A stretch of 64,000 nucleotides of DNA from Eurosta solidaginis (taxonomy: Eukaryota; Arthropoda; Insecta; Diptera; Tephritidae), in NCBI RefSeq assembly GCF_040869045.1, contig NC_090322.1, positions 192,633,477 through 192,697,476 of the forward strand, written 5' to 3'. The translations under genes and the position numbers were made by a program. Positions 21,418-34,000 of the stretch are shown here, piece after piece. The notes under the pieces are model-generated. The model was not told the origin of the DNA. It worked only from the letters and a program-made list of their open reading frames with translations, and did not search any database. Within the stretch, counting starts at the first letter, position 1; every line of letters starts with the position of its first letter.

Positions 21418-23145
21418 ATGAGTGAAAAGGATAATAGTAAAAATCCTTTTGCAATTCTGGATAAACAATTAAACGAAATTATAAATAATAAAAAATATGA
21501 AATACCCGCAGTGCAAAATGCTGCTGGGCAAGTGAACTCGAGAAAAAGTGAAGTTCAAGGTGACACCGAACTAAACACAATAAAAAGCAACATATGCGAA
21601 CTAGCAAATGAGAACACGAAAGCACAAAATAATGTGAAACTAACAAATGGAAAGAAACGTAAACAACAACACGGCGATCAATCTGACAGCATGGAAAGTG
21701 TAAGCGGAGTAGAGAACAGCCAATCAATGGCAGTGTTGCTGCAATCACTCTCTACCCAAATAAACGAACTAAAATCTGTAATAGCACGGCTTAGTACAGA
21801 AAAAGCAGCTCTTCAAGAAGAGAATGACCGCTTAAAAAGCAATAATAAAAACACAAATATGCAACAAAATAACCAAAAAAACAATAGCACATCACAAGGA
21901 ACTGTGGAAATAGAACAAGACAGTGTAGATGAAGTGAACTTTCCTTCGCTGTCTAGTACCTCAAGAGAAGCAGTCCAAGCTGATGTTCACCCAACCAAAA
22001 AGCAGATAAGCATTACACAACCCGTTCGGGAAAAACGCAAGTTAAAAAATAATCCACCTGTACTTATATGTTATAATATAAATCAGAAAGAGATCTCTAA
22101 CAAATTGAAAATATTACTAAACCACAAAAACTTTGCATTTAACATTGTCAATAAAAATTTTACTCGCATAAATACATTTATTATAGAAGATTATAACAAA
22201 ATTAAAAACCTTTTGACGCAAGAGGACATTAAGTTCTACACATTCACTCCTAATGAAGAAAAACCACACACTATTATAATAAAAACATTGTCTTATGTAT
22301 ATGATAATGAAGAAATTCTTAACTATGTAAACGAACTCAACTTAGACATCAAGATTATTAAACTTGCAAAATATAAAAATGGAAACTGGTTAATTCAGCT
22401 CGACAATAAGTCGAATTTATCAGAGTTTTACAACATAAAATATATACTTAATTGTAAAATAAATTTTGAAAAATTAAAACCTATGCTGCCAACACAGTGT
22501 AGAAACTGTCAACGATATACACATGTGGCAAGCAATTGTAATATGCCATACCGTTGTGTTAAATGTGTTGAGTCACATGGCCCAGGTGAATGCAAAATTC
22601 CTTCCAAAGAAAATAATATCAAAGAATATGTTCGTACTAATCCTGAAACAGGCCAGCTAGTCAAAAACATAGGCATTCCGGTTAGTTGCATAAATTGTAA
22701 AACCGAAGGTCACCCTGCAAACTATACTAAATGTCCCAAAAGGCTTGAATTAATTAAACGCCTGAATGAGCGCAATGGCTTAGGAAATACAGCTGATGCC
22801 ACACTAAACAAAAAACCTTTGTCGAGAGCAGGTGTCTTTGATGAGTCCTCTCCTTCATACGCCTCAATTGCAGGTAACAATGGAAAACCTTATCCTAAGG
22901 TACAAAAAGGCGTTCCAAAAAAGACTAACATTTATACCAAGCCTGCTCCTATTAAAAAAGTGACTGGTACTAAATTATTTCAAACCGTAGACAAAGAATG
23001 CAGTAGATTATTTGGTAGCAACTTATCTGGCTGCATGAAAAGAATAGACGCTTTCACAAAAACATACAAACAATTGAAAAATTATGACGAGAAGTCGATA
23101 GCACTATTTAGTCTAGTAACTGAGCTAAGACTTAACAGTGGGTAG
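21418..23145 (+). CDS. LINE-A ORF1, gag-like nucleic-acid-binding protein (intact)
   Basis: A 575-residue protein, the only intact long ORF in the window. In Jockey-clade LINEs this protein coats the RNA and forms the ribonucleoprotein for retrotransposition. Residues about 108-140 form a likely coiled coil (QSLSTQINELKSVIARL, EKAALQEENDRL). A central region (about 205-355), rich in Ile/Asn/Lys, corresponds to the RRM-like/PRE_C2HC segment of Jockey gags. Three zinc knuckles follow: CRNCQRYTHVASNC from residue 361 (CX2CX4HX4C), CVKCVESHGPGEC from 380 (CX2CX3HX4C) and CINCKTEGHPANYTKC from 424 (CX2CX4HX6C). The C-terminus (about 455-575) is basic. The ATG follows an upstream region with no other in-frame ATG. 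It ends at TAG just before ORF2, whose frame already overlaps it. Confidence 0.9.
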   Translation: MSEKDNSKNPFAILDKQLNEIINNKKYEIPAVQNAAGQVNSRKSEVQGDTELNTIKSNICELANENTKAQNNVKLTNGKKRKQQHGDQSDSMESVSGVENSQSMAVLLQSLSTQINELKSVIARLSTEKAALQEENDRLKSNNKNTNMQQNNQKNNSTSQGTVEIEQDSVDEVNFPSLSSTSREAVQADVHPTKKQISITQPVREKRKLKNNPPVLICYNINQKEISNKLKILLNHKNFAFNIVNKNFTRINTFIIEDYNKIKNLLTQEDIKFYTFTPNEEKPHTIIIKTLSYVYDNEEILNYVNELNLDIKIIKLAKYKNGNWLIQLDNKSNLSEFYNIKYILNCKINFEKLKPMLPTQCRNCQRYTHVASNCNMPYRCVKCVESHGPGECKIPSKENNIKEYVRTNPETGQLVKNIGIPVSCINCKTEGHPANYTKCPKRLELIKRLNERNGLGNTADATLNKKPLSRAGVFDESSPSYASIAGNNGKPYPKVQKGVPKKTNIYTKPAPIKKVTGTKLFQTVDKECSRLFGSNLSGCMKRIDAFTKTYKQLKNYDEKSIALFSLVTELRLNSG

Positions 23146-23168
23146 TAAAAACCTGAAATGTATATTTT

Positions 23169-26100
23169 TATACTCAGTTGAGCAGAGCTCACAGAGTATA
23201 TTAAGTTTGATTGGATAACGGTTGGTTGTACATATAAAAAGGAATCGAGATAGATATAGACTTCCATATATCAAAATAATCAGGATCGAAAAAAAATTTG
23301 ATTGAGCCATGTCCGTCCGTCCGTCCGTTAACACGATAACCTGAGTAAATTTTGAGGTATCTTGATGAAATTTGGTATGTAGGTTCCTGAGCACTCATCT
23401 CAGATCGCCGATAAAGCGACGAAACTTGGTAGATGAGTTGAATTTATGACGCAGAATAGAAAATTAGTAAAATTTTGGACAATGGGCGTGGCAACGCCCA
23501 CTTTTAAAAGAAGGTAATTTAAAACTTTTGCAAGCTGTAATTTGTCAAGCGTTGAAGATATCATGATGAAATTTGGCAGGGACGTTACTCCTATTACTAT
23601 ATGTACGATTAATAAAAATTAGCAAAATCGGAGAAGGACCACGCTCACTTTAAAAAAAAAAATTTTTTAAAGTAAAATTTTAACAAAAAATTTAATATCT
23701 TTACAGTATATAAGTAAATTATGTCAACATTCAACTCGAGTAATGATGTGATGCAACAAAATACAAAAATAAAAGAAAATTTCAAAATGGGCGTGGCTCC
23801 GCCCTTTTTCATTTAATTTGTCTAAGATACTTTTAACGCCATAAGTCGAACAAAAATTAACCAATCCTTTTGAAATTTGGTAGGGACATAGATTTTATGA
23901 CGCTAACTGATTTCTGTGAAAATGGGCGGAATCGGTTGATGCCACGCCCAGTTTTTATACACAGTCGTCCGTCTGTCCTTCCGCATGGCCGTTAACACGA
24001 TAACTTGAGTAAATTTTGAGGTATCTTGATGAAATTTGGTATGTAGGTTCCTGAGCACTCATCTCAGATCGCTATTTAAAATGACCTATATCGGACTATA
24101 ACCACGCCCACTTTTTCGATATAGAAAATTTCGAAAAACCGAAAAAGTGCGATAATTCATTACCAAAGACAGATAAAGCGAGGAAATTTGGCAGATGAGT
24201 TGAATTTATGACGCAGAATAGAAAACTAGTAAAATTTTGAACAATGGGCGTGGCACCGCCCACTTTTAAAAGAAGGTAATTTAGAAGTTTTGCAAGCTGT
24301 AATTTGTCAGTCGTTGAAGATATCATGATGAAATTTAACAGGGATGTTACTCCTATTACTATATGTACGCCTAATAAAAATTAGCAAAATCGGAGAAGGA
24401 CCACGCCCACTTTAAAAAAAAAATTGTTTAAAGTAAAATTTTAACAAAAAATTTAATATCTTCACAGTATATAAGTAAATTATGTCAACATTCAACTCCA
24501 GTAATGATATGGTGCAACAAAATACAAAAATAGAAGAAAATTTCAAAATGGGCGTGGCTCCGCCCTTTTTCATTTAATTTGTCTAGGATACTTTTAACGC
24601 CATAAGTCGAACAAAAATTAACCAATCCTTTTGAAATTTGGTAGGGGCATAGATTTTATGACGCTAACTGAGATCTGTGAAAATGGGCGGAATCGGTTGA
24701 TGCCACGCCCAGTTTTTATACACAGTTGTCCGTCTGTCCTTCCGCATGGCCGTTAACACGATAACTTGAGTAAATTTTGAGGTATCTTGATGAAATTTGG
24801 TATGTAGGTTTCTGAGCACTCATCTCAGATCGCTATTTAAAATGACCTATATCGGACTATAACCACGCCCACTTTTTCGATATAGAAAATTTCGAAAAAC
24901 CGAAAAAGTGCGATAATTCATTACCAAAGACAGATAAAGCGATGAAATTTGGCACATGAGTTGAATTTATGACGCAGAATAGAAAACTAGTAAAATTTTG
25001 AACAATGGGCGTGGCACCGCCCACTTTTAAAAGAAGGTAATTTAGAAGTTTTGCAAGCTGTAATTTGTCAGTCGTTGAAGATATCATAATGAAATTTGGC
25101 AGAAACGTTACTCCTATTACTATATGTGTTCTTAATAAAAATTAGTATAATCGGATGACGAACACGCCCACTTAACAAAAAAAAATTTTTTTAAGTCAAA
25201 TTTTAACAAAAAATTGAATATCTTTACTGTATATAAGTAAATTATGTCAACATTCAACTCCAGTAATGATATGGTGCAAGAAAATACAAAAATAAAAGAA
25301 AATTTCAAAATGGGCGTGGCTCCGCCCATTTTCATTTAGTGTGTCTAGAATACTTTTAATGCCATAAGTCGAACAAAAATTTACCAATCCTTTTGAAATT
25401 TGGTAGGAGCATAGATTCTATGACGTTAACTGTTCTCTGTGAAAATGGGCGAAATCGGTGGAAGCCACGCCCAGTTTTTATACACAGTCCACCGTCTGTC
25501 CTTCCGCATGGCCGTTAACACGATAACTTGAGCAAAAATCGACATATCTTTAATGAACTTAGTTCACGTGCTTACTTGAACTCACTTTATCTTGGTATGA
25601 AAAATGAACGAAATCCGACAATGACCACGCCCACTTTTCGATATCGAAAATTACGAAAAATGAAAAAAATGCCATAATTCTATACCAAATGCGAAAAAAG
25701 GGGATGAAACATGGTAAGGTAATTGGATTGTTTTATTGACGCGAAATATAACTTTAGAAAAAACTTTATAAAATGGTTGTGACACCTACCATATTATGTA
25801 GAAGAATATGAAAAGTTCTGCAGGGCGAAATAAAAAACCCTTAAAATCTTGGCAGGTATTACATATATAAATAAATTAGCGGTATCCAACAGATAATGTT
25901 CTGGGTCACCCTGGTCCACATTTTGGTCGATATCTGGAAAACGCCTTCACATATACAACTACCACCACTCCCTTTTAAAACCCTCATTAATACCTTTCAT
26001 TTGATAGCCATATCGTACAAACATATACTAAAGTCACCCCTGGTCCACCTTTATGGCGATATCTCGAAAAGGCGAACACCTATAGAACGAAGGCCCACTC

Positions 26101-27492
26101 CCTTTTAAAAATACTCATTAACACTTTTCATTTGATACCCATATCGCACAAACAGAGTCTAGAGTCACCCCTGGTCCACCTTTATTGCGATACCTCGAAA
26201 AGGCATCCACCTATAGACCTAAGGCCCACTCCCTTTTAAAAAACTCATTAGCTCCTTTCGTTTGATACCCATATTGCACAAACGAATTCTAGAGTCACCC
26301 CTGGCCCACCTTTATGGCGATATCTCGAAACGGCGTCCACCTATGGAACTAAGGATTACTCCCTTTTAAAAAACTCATTAACACCTTTCTTTTGATACCC
26401 ATATTGTATAAACAAATTCTAGGGTCTTATGGCGATATCTCGAAACGGCGTCCACCTATGGAACTAAAGATTACTCCCTTTTAAAAAACTCATTAACACC
26501 TTTCTTTTGATACCCATATTGCACAAACAAATTCTAGGGTCACCCCTGGTTCACCTTTATGGCGATATCTCGAAAATGCGACCACCTATAAAACAACCAC
26601 CACTCCCTTTTAAAACCCTCATTAATACCTTTAATTTGATACCCATATCGTACAAACACATTCTAGAATCACCCCTGGTCCACCTTTGTGGCGATATTTC
26701 GAAACGGCGTCCACCTATAGAACTAAGGCCCACTCCCTTTTAAAATACTCATTATCAACTTTCGTTTGATGCCCATATTGTACAAACAAATTCTTGGGTC
26801 ACATCCACCTATAGACCTAAGGCCCACTCCCTTTTAAAAAACTCATTAGCTCCTTTCGTTTGATACCCATATTGCACAAACGAATTCTAGAGTCACCCCT
26901 GGCCCACCTTTATGGCGATATCTCGAAACGGCGTCCACCTATGGAACTAAGGATTACTCCCTTTTAAAAAACTCATTAACACCTTTCTTTTGATACCCAT
27001 ATTGTATAAACAAATTCTAGGGTCTTATGGCGATATCTCGAAACGGCGTCCACCTATGGAACTAAGGATTACTCCCTTTTAAAATACTCATTAACACCTT
27101 TCTTTTGATACCCATATTGTACAAACAAATTCTATGGTCACCCCTGGTCCACCTTTATGGCGATATCTCGAAACGGCGTCCACCTATGGAACTAAGGATT
27201 ACTCCCTTTTAAAAAACTCATTAACACCTTTCTTTTGATACCCATATTGTATAAACAAATTCTAGGGTCTTATGGCGATATCTCGAAACGGCGTCCACCT
27301 ATGGAACTAAGGATTACTCCCTTTTAAAATACTCATTAACACCTTTCATTTGATACGCATGTCATACAAACACATTCCAGGGTTTCCCTCGGTTTATTTT
27401 CCTACATGGTTTTTTTCCCTTATGTTGTCACCATAGCTCTCAACTGAATATGTAATGTTCGGTTACACCCGAACTTAACCTTCCTTACTTGT
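23169..27492 (+). mobile_element. Helentron-like family 1, complete copy inside LINE-A
   Basis: Inserted just after ORF1, between T (23168) and T (27493), with no target duplication. The 5' end is tatactcagttgagcagag; the 3' end is ctctcaactgaatatgtaat, hairpin gttcggttacacccgaac, then cttccttacttgt. It contains two tandem copies of the 5' half (a gtccgtctgtccttccgc... block then a fresh cgataacttgagtaaatttt; boundaries near 23990 and 24750). The internal array occupies about 25910-27360. The element carries no ORF of note. LINE-A on both sides is continuous, which fixes the ends precisely. Confidence 0.9.
25905..27365 (+). repeat. Central tandem array of the LINE-A Helentron
   Basis: About 11 units of 100-130 bp with tctagagtcacccctggtcc, acctttatggcgatatctcg, ggcgtccacctatggaacta, tcccttttaaaa and tttgatacccatatt. 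A larger block is duplicated: 26215-26440 and 26815-27045 are nearly the same, including a shortened unit in which tctagggtcttatggcgat fuses two unit parts. That fused junction recurs at about 26420, 27020 and 27265, so the shortened unit was itself amplified. Confidence 0.8.
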
Positions 27493-30260
27493 TAAATGTT
27501 AATTTCTTAATATCTCGAGATAAAAGACATTACTTTAATTTATTTCTAAAAAATCACAACCCTGACATAGTACTGATAGCAGAACACCGACTTAGTCATC
27601 GACATGTGGTTAATTTTCGTGGCTATAACCACATCAGGCAAGTTAATAAGGCGAAGGGTGTGAGTGGCAACAATCGCACTAGTAGTACGGCAACAGCTAT
27701 ATGTTTACGAGAAAACTACAAGTACAAAGTTATAAATCTAGGAGATACTATTCATTTAGAGAATATTGCACTTAAAATTTTCAAAACAAATGGTGAGGAA
27801 ATTACGTTTGTAGCTTTATATAACCGCCCAACAGACTTACTAAAAAATAGTGACCTTAATATGGTGTTAAACTCTCTCAGTACAAGTAAAGTAGTCATGG
27901 GTGGAGACCTAAATGCTCGACATCCGGACTGGGGGGACTCATATACCAACCCCAATGGCAAAATTCTGAGTAATTGGCTTCAGCAATGTCCTACGATAAG
28001 GTTAATCCCAACAAAATTTCCTACTAGGATATCTAAAAGCTCAGCATCCTTTTTAGATATATTTTTAGTTACCCCATTTGTTGGAATTGATTTCGATGTG
28101 CCAAATGGGTATCGATACTGTTTGAGAACACTTCCATTTGAATCGGATCACAGCGCAATTGAATTAAATATAATGTCAGATCATAACGTACTCAATTGTC
28201 AATTAGCTGAGAGGTTTAATTATGACAAAATTGATGTAAAAAGATTCAATGATGTGCTTTCAAAAAAACTTATCGAATATAATTTACCAATTAATCGTAA
28301 TGCCACACATGCAAAAAGAAATCGATTTTAGTATCACAAATTTAAATTCTGCAATGGATGCGACCATAAACTCTGGAGCGATACCAAAGGTGAAAGTTCG
28401 CAACCGTGGTCTCATAAACCTGTCACAGAATATTCTCGATCTTGTTGCGGAAAAAAAGCGTTTGCGCCGTGCTATTCATAGATGCGTTGATCCGCAACGT
28501 AAAACCACACTCGCAGCTATAGTTCGAAACCTAACTAAATTGATTAAAGAACAAATACAACTGAACGAAAACAAATACTGGTCTAACTATTTTGCGAAAA
28601 TACGGATGAATAGCCAAACTTACAGAAAAATAAAAGGTCTGTGTGGTTTAAAAGCCAAACAGCAAATTCCAGATTTAACAATAAGTTGTGACAATGATAT
28701 CGATTTTGATATACCTAATTTTGGAAACAGTGACACCATCCTCGTACATGAAAACTTTCATAAAGTCAATATTTTTGCCCACTTCTTTGAAAAAGTTCAT
28801 AAACAAAATGAGCACATAGGTGGGGCTGAGATTGCATCACATATTAAAACCTCTATAAGTGAACTATGTGGGTGTAATAGCCCAATTGTTACGTTCGACA
28901 ACAATTTAACTGCCGATGGTGAAATCCCCCATCATGATAATATACAAGTGTCCAATGTAGACCTCAATATGTTCATAAAAGCGGATGACATTGGCAGTTG
29001 CCTGCGTTTTAAAAATAATAAAAAAGCTCCGGCGAGGATGGCGTGTCAAATTTTCTCCTAAAGAAAACGCCTCCTTTTTTCTGGAAATATGTTGCCTTGG
29101 TGATCAACCAATCTTACAATATAGGGTATTTTCCTAAAGAATGGAAAACAGCTAAGATTATGTGTGTGCCAAAGCCGAACTCCGACCCTAAATCTATAAC
29201 TAACTATCGCCCAATATCACTTTTATCCAATATTAGCAAACTAATGGAGGAATACTTACTAGACAAAATCAAATCTCATGTTGAAGAACAAAAGATATTA
29301 AAGGACTATCAGTTTGGCTTTCGTCCCACGCATTCCACACGTCATGCTTTGACAATACTATCTGATTTTGTATGTACCAATCTGAATAGGCGTCAAGCAA
29401 ACATTGTCGTTAGTTTGGATCTTGAAAAAGCTTTTGATACCGCTTGCATAGAAGGTATAATTGATAAGATGTACAAAAAATTCAATTTTGATAAAAATTT
29501 ATGTAGAATGATATATACCTATCTTAGAGAACGATCATTCTACGTTGCCATTGACGACAACAACTCAATCATACGAGATGTAAGTGCAGGTGTGCCACAA
29601 GGCTCTTTGCTCGGGCCAATGTTGTACAACATCTTTCTTGCAGACTTTCCAGACCCACCAACAAAAGCTCACCCCGATATACGCAGATGACATTTTAGTT
29701 TTGGGATCTCAGAGGCAAATAGCTAAAGCTAATGATGAAATGAACTTATACCTTAACAAACTAAATGAATACTTCTTGAAATGGAGAACAAAGATCAACA
29801 CACGCAAGAGTGAATGCACGATTATTAAGGGATTGCGAAAAAACTTGTACCCAAATGCACGAAAATATGTTCCTCAAGTCAAAATAGGTGAAGAAAATGT
29901 TAGAGTAAAAACTCAAATTAAATATTTAGGAGTGGTAATAGATGATAGATTTACCTTTAAAAAACAACTAGACTACATCCTTGCAAAAGCAAAAAAAAAT
30001 GTTTTTTTTAGCTATGCAAACTTGCTAAGACGTCCAGCTGGCTTAAAAAACAATATTAAACTTAACATTTATAAACAAATAATTAGGCCTATATTATCGT
30101 ACGCTCATCCCATTTGGTTTAATATTTCTGCCAGCCAAATGGAAGGGCTACGCGTATTTGAAAGGTATATGCTAAGAATATGTAGTGGAATCAATCGACA
30201 CCCGTACTCGGGGGGTACATTCAGGAAAAGATTCTCAAATAAATATTTGTATAAAGCTTG

Positions 30261-30630
30261 GCGGCCACCGTGGTGTGATGGTAGCGTGCTCCGCCTATCA
30301 CACCGTATGCCCTGGGTTCAACTCCCGGGCAAAGCAACATCAAAATTTTAGAAATAAGATTTTTCAATTAGAAGAAAATTTTTCTAAGCGGGGTCGCCCC
30401 TCGGCAGTGTCTGGCAAGCGCTCCGATTGTATTTCTGCCATGAAAAACTCTCAGTGAAAACTCATCTGCCTTGCAGATACCGTTCGGAGTCGGCATAAAA
30501 CATGTAGGTCCCGTCCGGCCAATTTGTAGGGAAAAATCAAGAGGAGCACGACGCAAATTGGAAGAGAAGCTCGGCCTTAGATCTCTTCGGAGGTTATCGC
30601 GCCTTACATTTATTTATTTTTATTTTTTTT
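30261..30630 (+). mobile_element. tRNA-derived SINE in LINE-A ORF2, with target duplication
   Basis: Same family as 14108-14477: gcggccaccgtggtgtgatg head, B box ggttcaactcc, body through cttcggaggttatcgcgcc, and a T-rich tail. LINE-A text ataaagcttg stands immediately before (30251-30260) and again immediately after (30631-30640), a 10-11-bp target duplication. The duplication and T-rich 3' end support LINE-mediated insertion. The LINE-A reading frame (..NKYLYKA before, KACKIARID after) resumes once the SINE and one duplicate are removed. Confidence 0.92.
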
Positions 30631-31021
30631 ATAAAGCTTGCAAAATAGCGCGAATTGATAGCTTCTTGATCAAAACATCTGAACGCTTTGTTAACAACTT
30701 GTCATATGTAGATAATGAACTAATACAAAACTATGTACTGAAACAAAATGATATAGTATTACCACTAAGAGAAAAATACCTATCACCTTTGTATATAAAA
30801 ATATTAAAACAAAACAACATTACATATCATAACAGCAAAGTTGTTTACTACCATAGGAGATACAATACGTATAATGTTAACCAGCAAAACCTTGTATATA
30901 ATGTTGCACAATTTGTGGCAACAACACAATAACATAAATAAAATAGTCAATCACTAACAATTTTTACATTTAACAGCAGATAATGATATTTCTTTTTAGC
31001 CCTTTTTTGGAAAAAATTAAT

Positions 31022-34000
31022 CATTCAAGGTTCGAATCGAGCTCAAGGCCAGAACAATAATTTTTTTCAAATGATAATTATTGTTATTTTTTAATTTTTC
31101 TAAATTTGAAAAATTGAATTTTGTTTTTGGAATAGTAAGTAGAAAATTTTTCAGACAACCTGCCATAGCTGCGCAGATAGATCCATTTCGAAGGGTGCTA
31201 AGCCTTCATCATCAGTACGCTTTAGGCATGCTGCGCTAACCATTTAGTTATACAGCGGTGGTTTGTTTGACTGGCAAATTTGCTACTTCTATTCCTTTTT
31301 ACCAACTATATTTATTCAGTGTTGCGCCATCTGGTGCAAAGCACTGATAATGCTGGATTTTTGTTTATTGTCAATTACTTTGTTTGACATTCCCAAGTGC
31401 TCATGGTTTATTAACAATTGTTTTTGTTTTTATCGGCCTATTGATAAATCATTCAAGGTTCGAATCGAGCTCAAGGCCAGAACAATAATTTTTTTTCAAA
31501 TGATAATTATTGTTATTTTTTAATTTTTCTAAATTTGAAAAATTGAATTTTGTTTTTGGAATAGTAAGTAGAAAATTTTTCAGACAACCTGCCATAGCTG
31601 CGCAGATAGATCCATTTCGAAGGGTGCTAAGCCTTCATCATCAGTACGCTTTAGGCATGCTGCGCTAACCATTTAGTTATACAGCGGTGGTTTGTTTGAC
31701 TGGCAAATTTGCTACTTCTATTCCTTTTTACCAACTATATTTATTCAGTGTTGCGCCATCTGGTGCAAAGCACTGATAATGCTGGATTTTTGTTTATTGT
31801 CAATTACTTTGTTTGACATTCCCAAGTGCTCATGGTTTATTAACAATTGTTTTTGTTTTTATCGGCCTATTGATAAATCATTCAAGGTTCGAATCGAGCT
31901 CAAGGCCAGAACAATAATTTTTTTTCAAATGATAATTATTGTTATTTTTTAATTTTTCTAAATTTGAAAAATTGAATTTTGTTTTTGGAATAGTAAGTAG
32001 AAAATTTTTCAGACAACCTGCCATAGCTGCGCAGATAGATCCATTTCGAAGGGTGCTAAGCCTTCATCATCAGTACGCTTTAGGCATGCTGCGCTAACCA
32101 TTTAGTTATACAGCGGTGGTTTGTTTGACTGGCAAATTTGCTACTTCTATTCCTTTTTACCAACTATATTTATTCAGTGTTGCGCCATCTGGTGCAAAGC
32201 ACTGATAATGCTGGATTTTTGTTTATTGTCAATTACTTTGTTTGACATTCCCAAGTGCTCATGGTTTATTAACAATTGTTTTTGTTTTTATCGGCCTATT
32301 GATAAATCATTCAAGGTTCGAATCGAGCTCAAGGCCAGAACAATAATTTTTTTTCAAATGATAATTATTGTTATTTTTTAATTTTTCTAAATTTGAAAAA
32401 TTGAATTTTGTTTTTGGAATAGTAAGTAGAAAATTTTTCAGACAACCTGCCATAGCTGCGCAGATAGATCCATTTCGAAGGGTGCTAAGCCTTCATCATC
32501 AGTACGCTTTAGGCATGCTGCGCTAACCATTTAGTTATACAGCGGTGGTTTGTTTGACTGGCAAATTTGCTACTTCTATTCCTTTTTACCAACTATATTT
32601 ATTCAGTGTTGCGCCATCTGGTGCAAAGCACTGATAATGCTGGATTTTTGTTTATTGTCAATTACTTTGTTTGACATTCCCAAGTGCTCATGGTTTATTA
32701 ACAATTGTTTTTGTTTTTATCGGCCTATTGATAAATCATTCAAGGTTCGAATCGAGCTCAAGGCCAGAACAATAATTTTTTTTCAAATGATAATTATTGT
32801 TATTTTTTAATTTTTCTAAATTTGAAAAATTGAATTTTGTTTTTGGAATAGTAAGTAGAAAATTTTTCAGACAACCTGCCATAGCTGCGCAGATAGATCC
32901 ATTTCGAAGGGTGCTAAGCCTTCATCATCAGTACGCTTTAGGCATGCTGCGCTAACCATTTAGTTATACAGCGGTGGTTTGTTTGACTGGCAAATTTGCT
33001 ACTTCTATTCCTTTTTACCAACTATATTTATTCAGTGTTGCGCCATCTGGTGCAAAGCACTGATAATGCTGGATTTTTGTTTATTGTCAATTACTTTGTT
33101 TGACATTCCCAAGTGCTCATGGTTTATTAACAATTGTTTTTGTTTTTATCGGCCTATTGATAAATCATTCAAGGTTCGAATCGAGCTCAAGGCCAGAACA
33201 ATAATTTTTTTTTTCAAATGATAATTATTGTTATTTTTTAATTTTTCTAAATTTGAAAAATTGAATTTTGTTTTTGGAATAGTAAGTAGAAAATTTTTCA
33301 GACAACCTGCCATAGCTGCGCAGATAGATCCATTTCGAAGGGTGCTAAGCCTTCATCATCAGTACGCTTTAGGCATGCTGCGCTAACCATTTAGTTATAC
33401 AGCGGTGGTTTGTTTGACTGGCAAATTTGCTACTTCTATTCCTTTTTACCAACTATATTTATTCAGTGTTGCGCCATCTGGTGCAAAGCACTGATAATGC
33501 TGGATTTTTGTTTATTGTCAATTACTTTGTTTGACATTCCCAAGTGCTCATGGTTTATTAACAATTGTTTTTGTTTTTATCGGCCTATTGATAAATCATT
33601 CAAGGTTCGAATCGAGCTCAAGGCCAGAACAATAATTTTTTTTTTCAAATGATAATTATTGTTATTTTTTAATTTTTCTAAATTTGAAAAATTGAATTTT
33701 GTTTTTGGAATAGTAAGTAGAAAATTTTTCAGACAACCTGCCATAGCTGCGCAGATAGATCCATTTCGAAGGGTGCTAAGCCTTCATCATCAGTACGCTT
33801 TAGGCATGCTGCGCTAACCATTTAGTTATACAGCGGTGGTTTGTTTGACTGGCAAATTTGCTACTTCTATTCCTTTTTACCAACTATATTTATTCAGTGT
33901 TGCGCCATCTGGTGCAAAGCACTGATAATGCTGGATTTTTGTTTATTGTCAATTACTTTGTTTGACATTCCCAAGTGCTCATGGTTTATTAACAATTGTT

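Larger units (their letters stand above)
23129..30932 (+). pseudogene. LINE-A ORF2, endonuclease-reverse transcriptase, broken
   Basis: ORF2 would nick target DNA and copy the RNA in place. The frame opens at 23129, overlaps the end of ORF1 by 17 bp, and has no ATG before its first conserved residues. A Helentron-like insertion (23169-27492) splits it right there. Resumed at 27493, the endonuclease shows LIAEHRL, GGDLNARHPDWGD and ESDHSAIEL. Frameshifts lie near 28318 and 29035 (KKAP then DGVSNFLL), and near 29670. RT motifs are FGFRPTHSTRHAL, VVSLDLEKAFDTA (A), GVPQGSLLGPMLYN (B), YADDILVLGS (C) and IKYLGVVID. A SINE (30261-30630) interrupts the C-terminal region, which ends at 30932. All catalytic motifs survive, so the decay is recent. 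The first two codons of the 27489 ORF belong to the Helentron end, not to the LINE. Confidence 0.85.

Noticed and set aside
21267..30932. Telomeric HeT-A/TART array
   Set aside because: ORF1 layout is similar, but the element is a single insertion with a probable target duplication, not a head-to-tail telomeric array.
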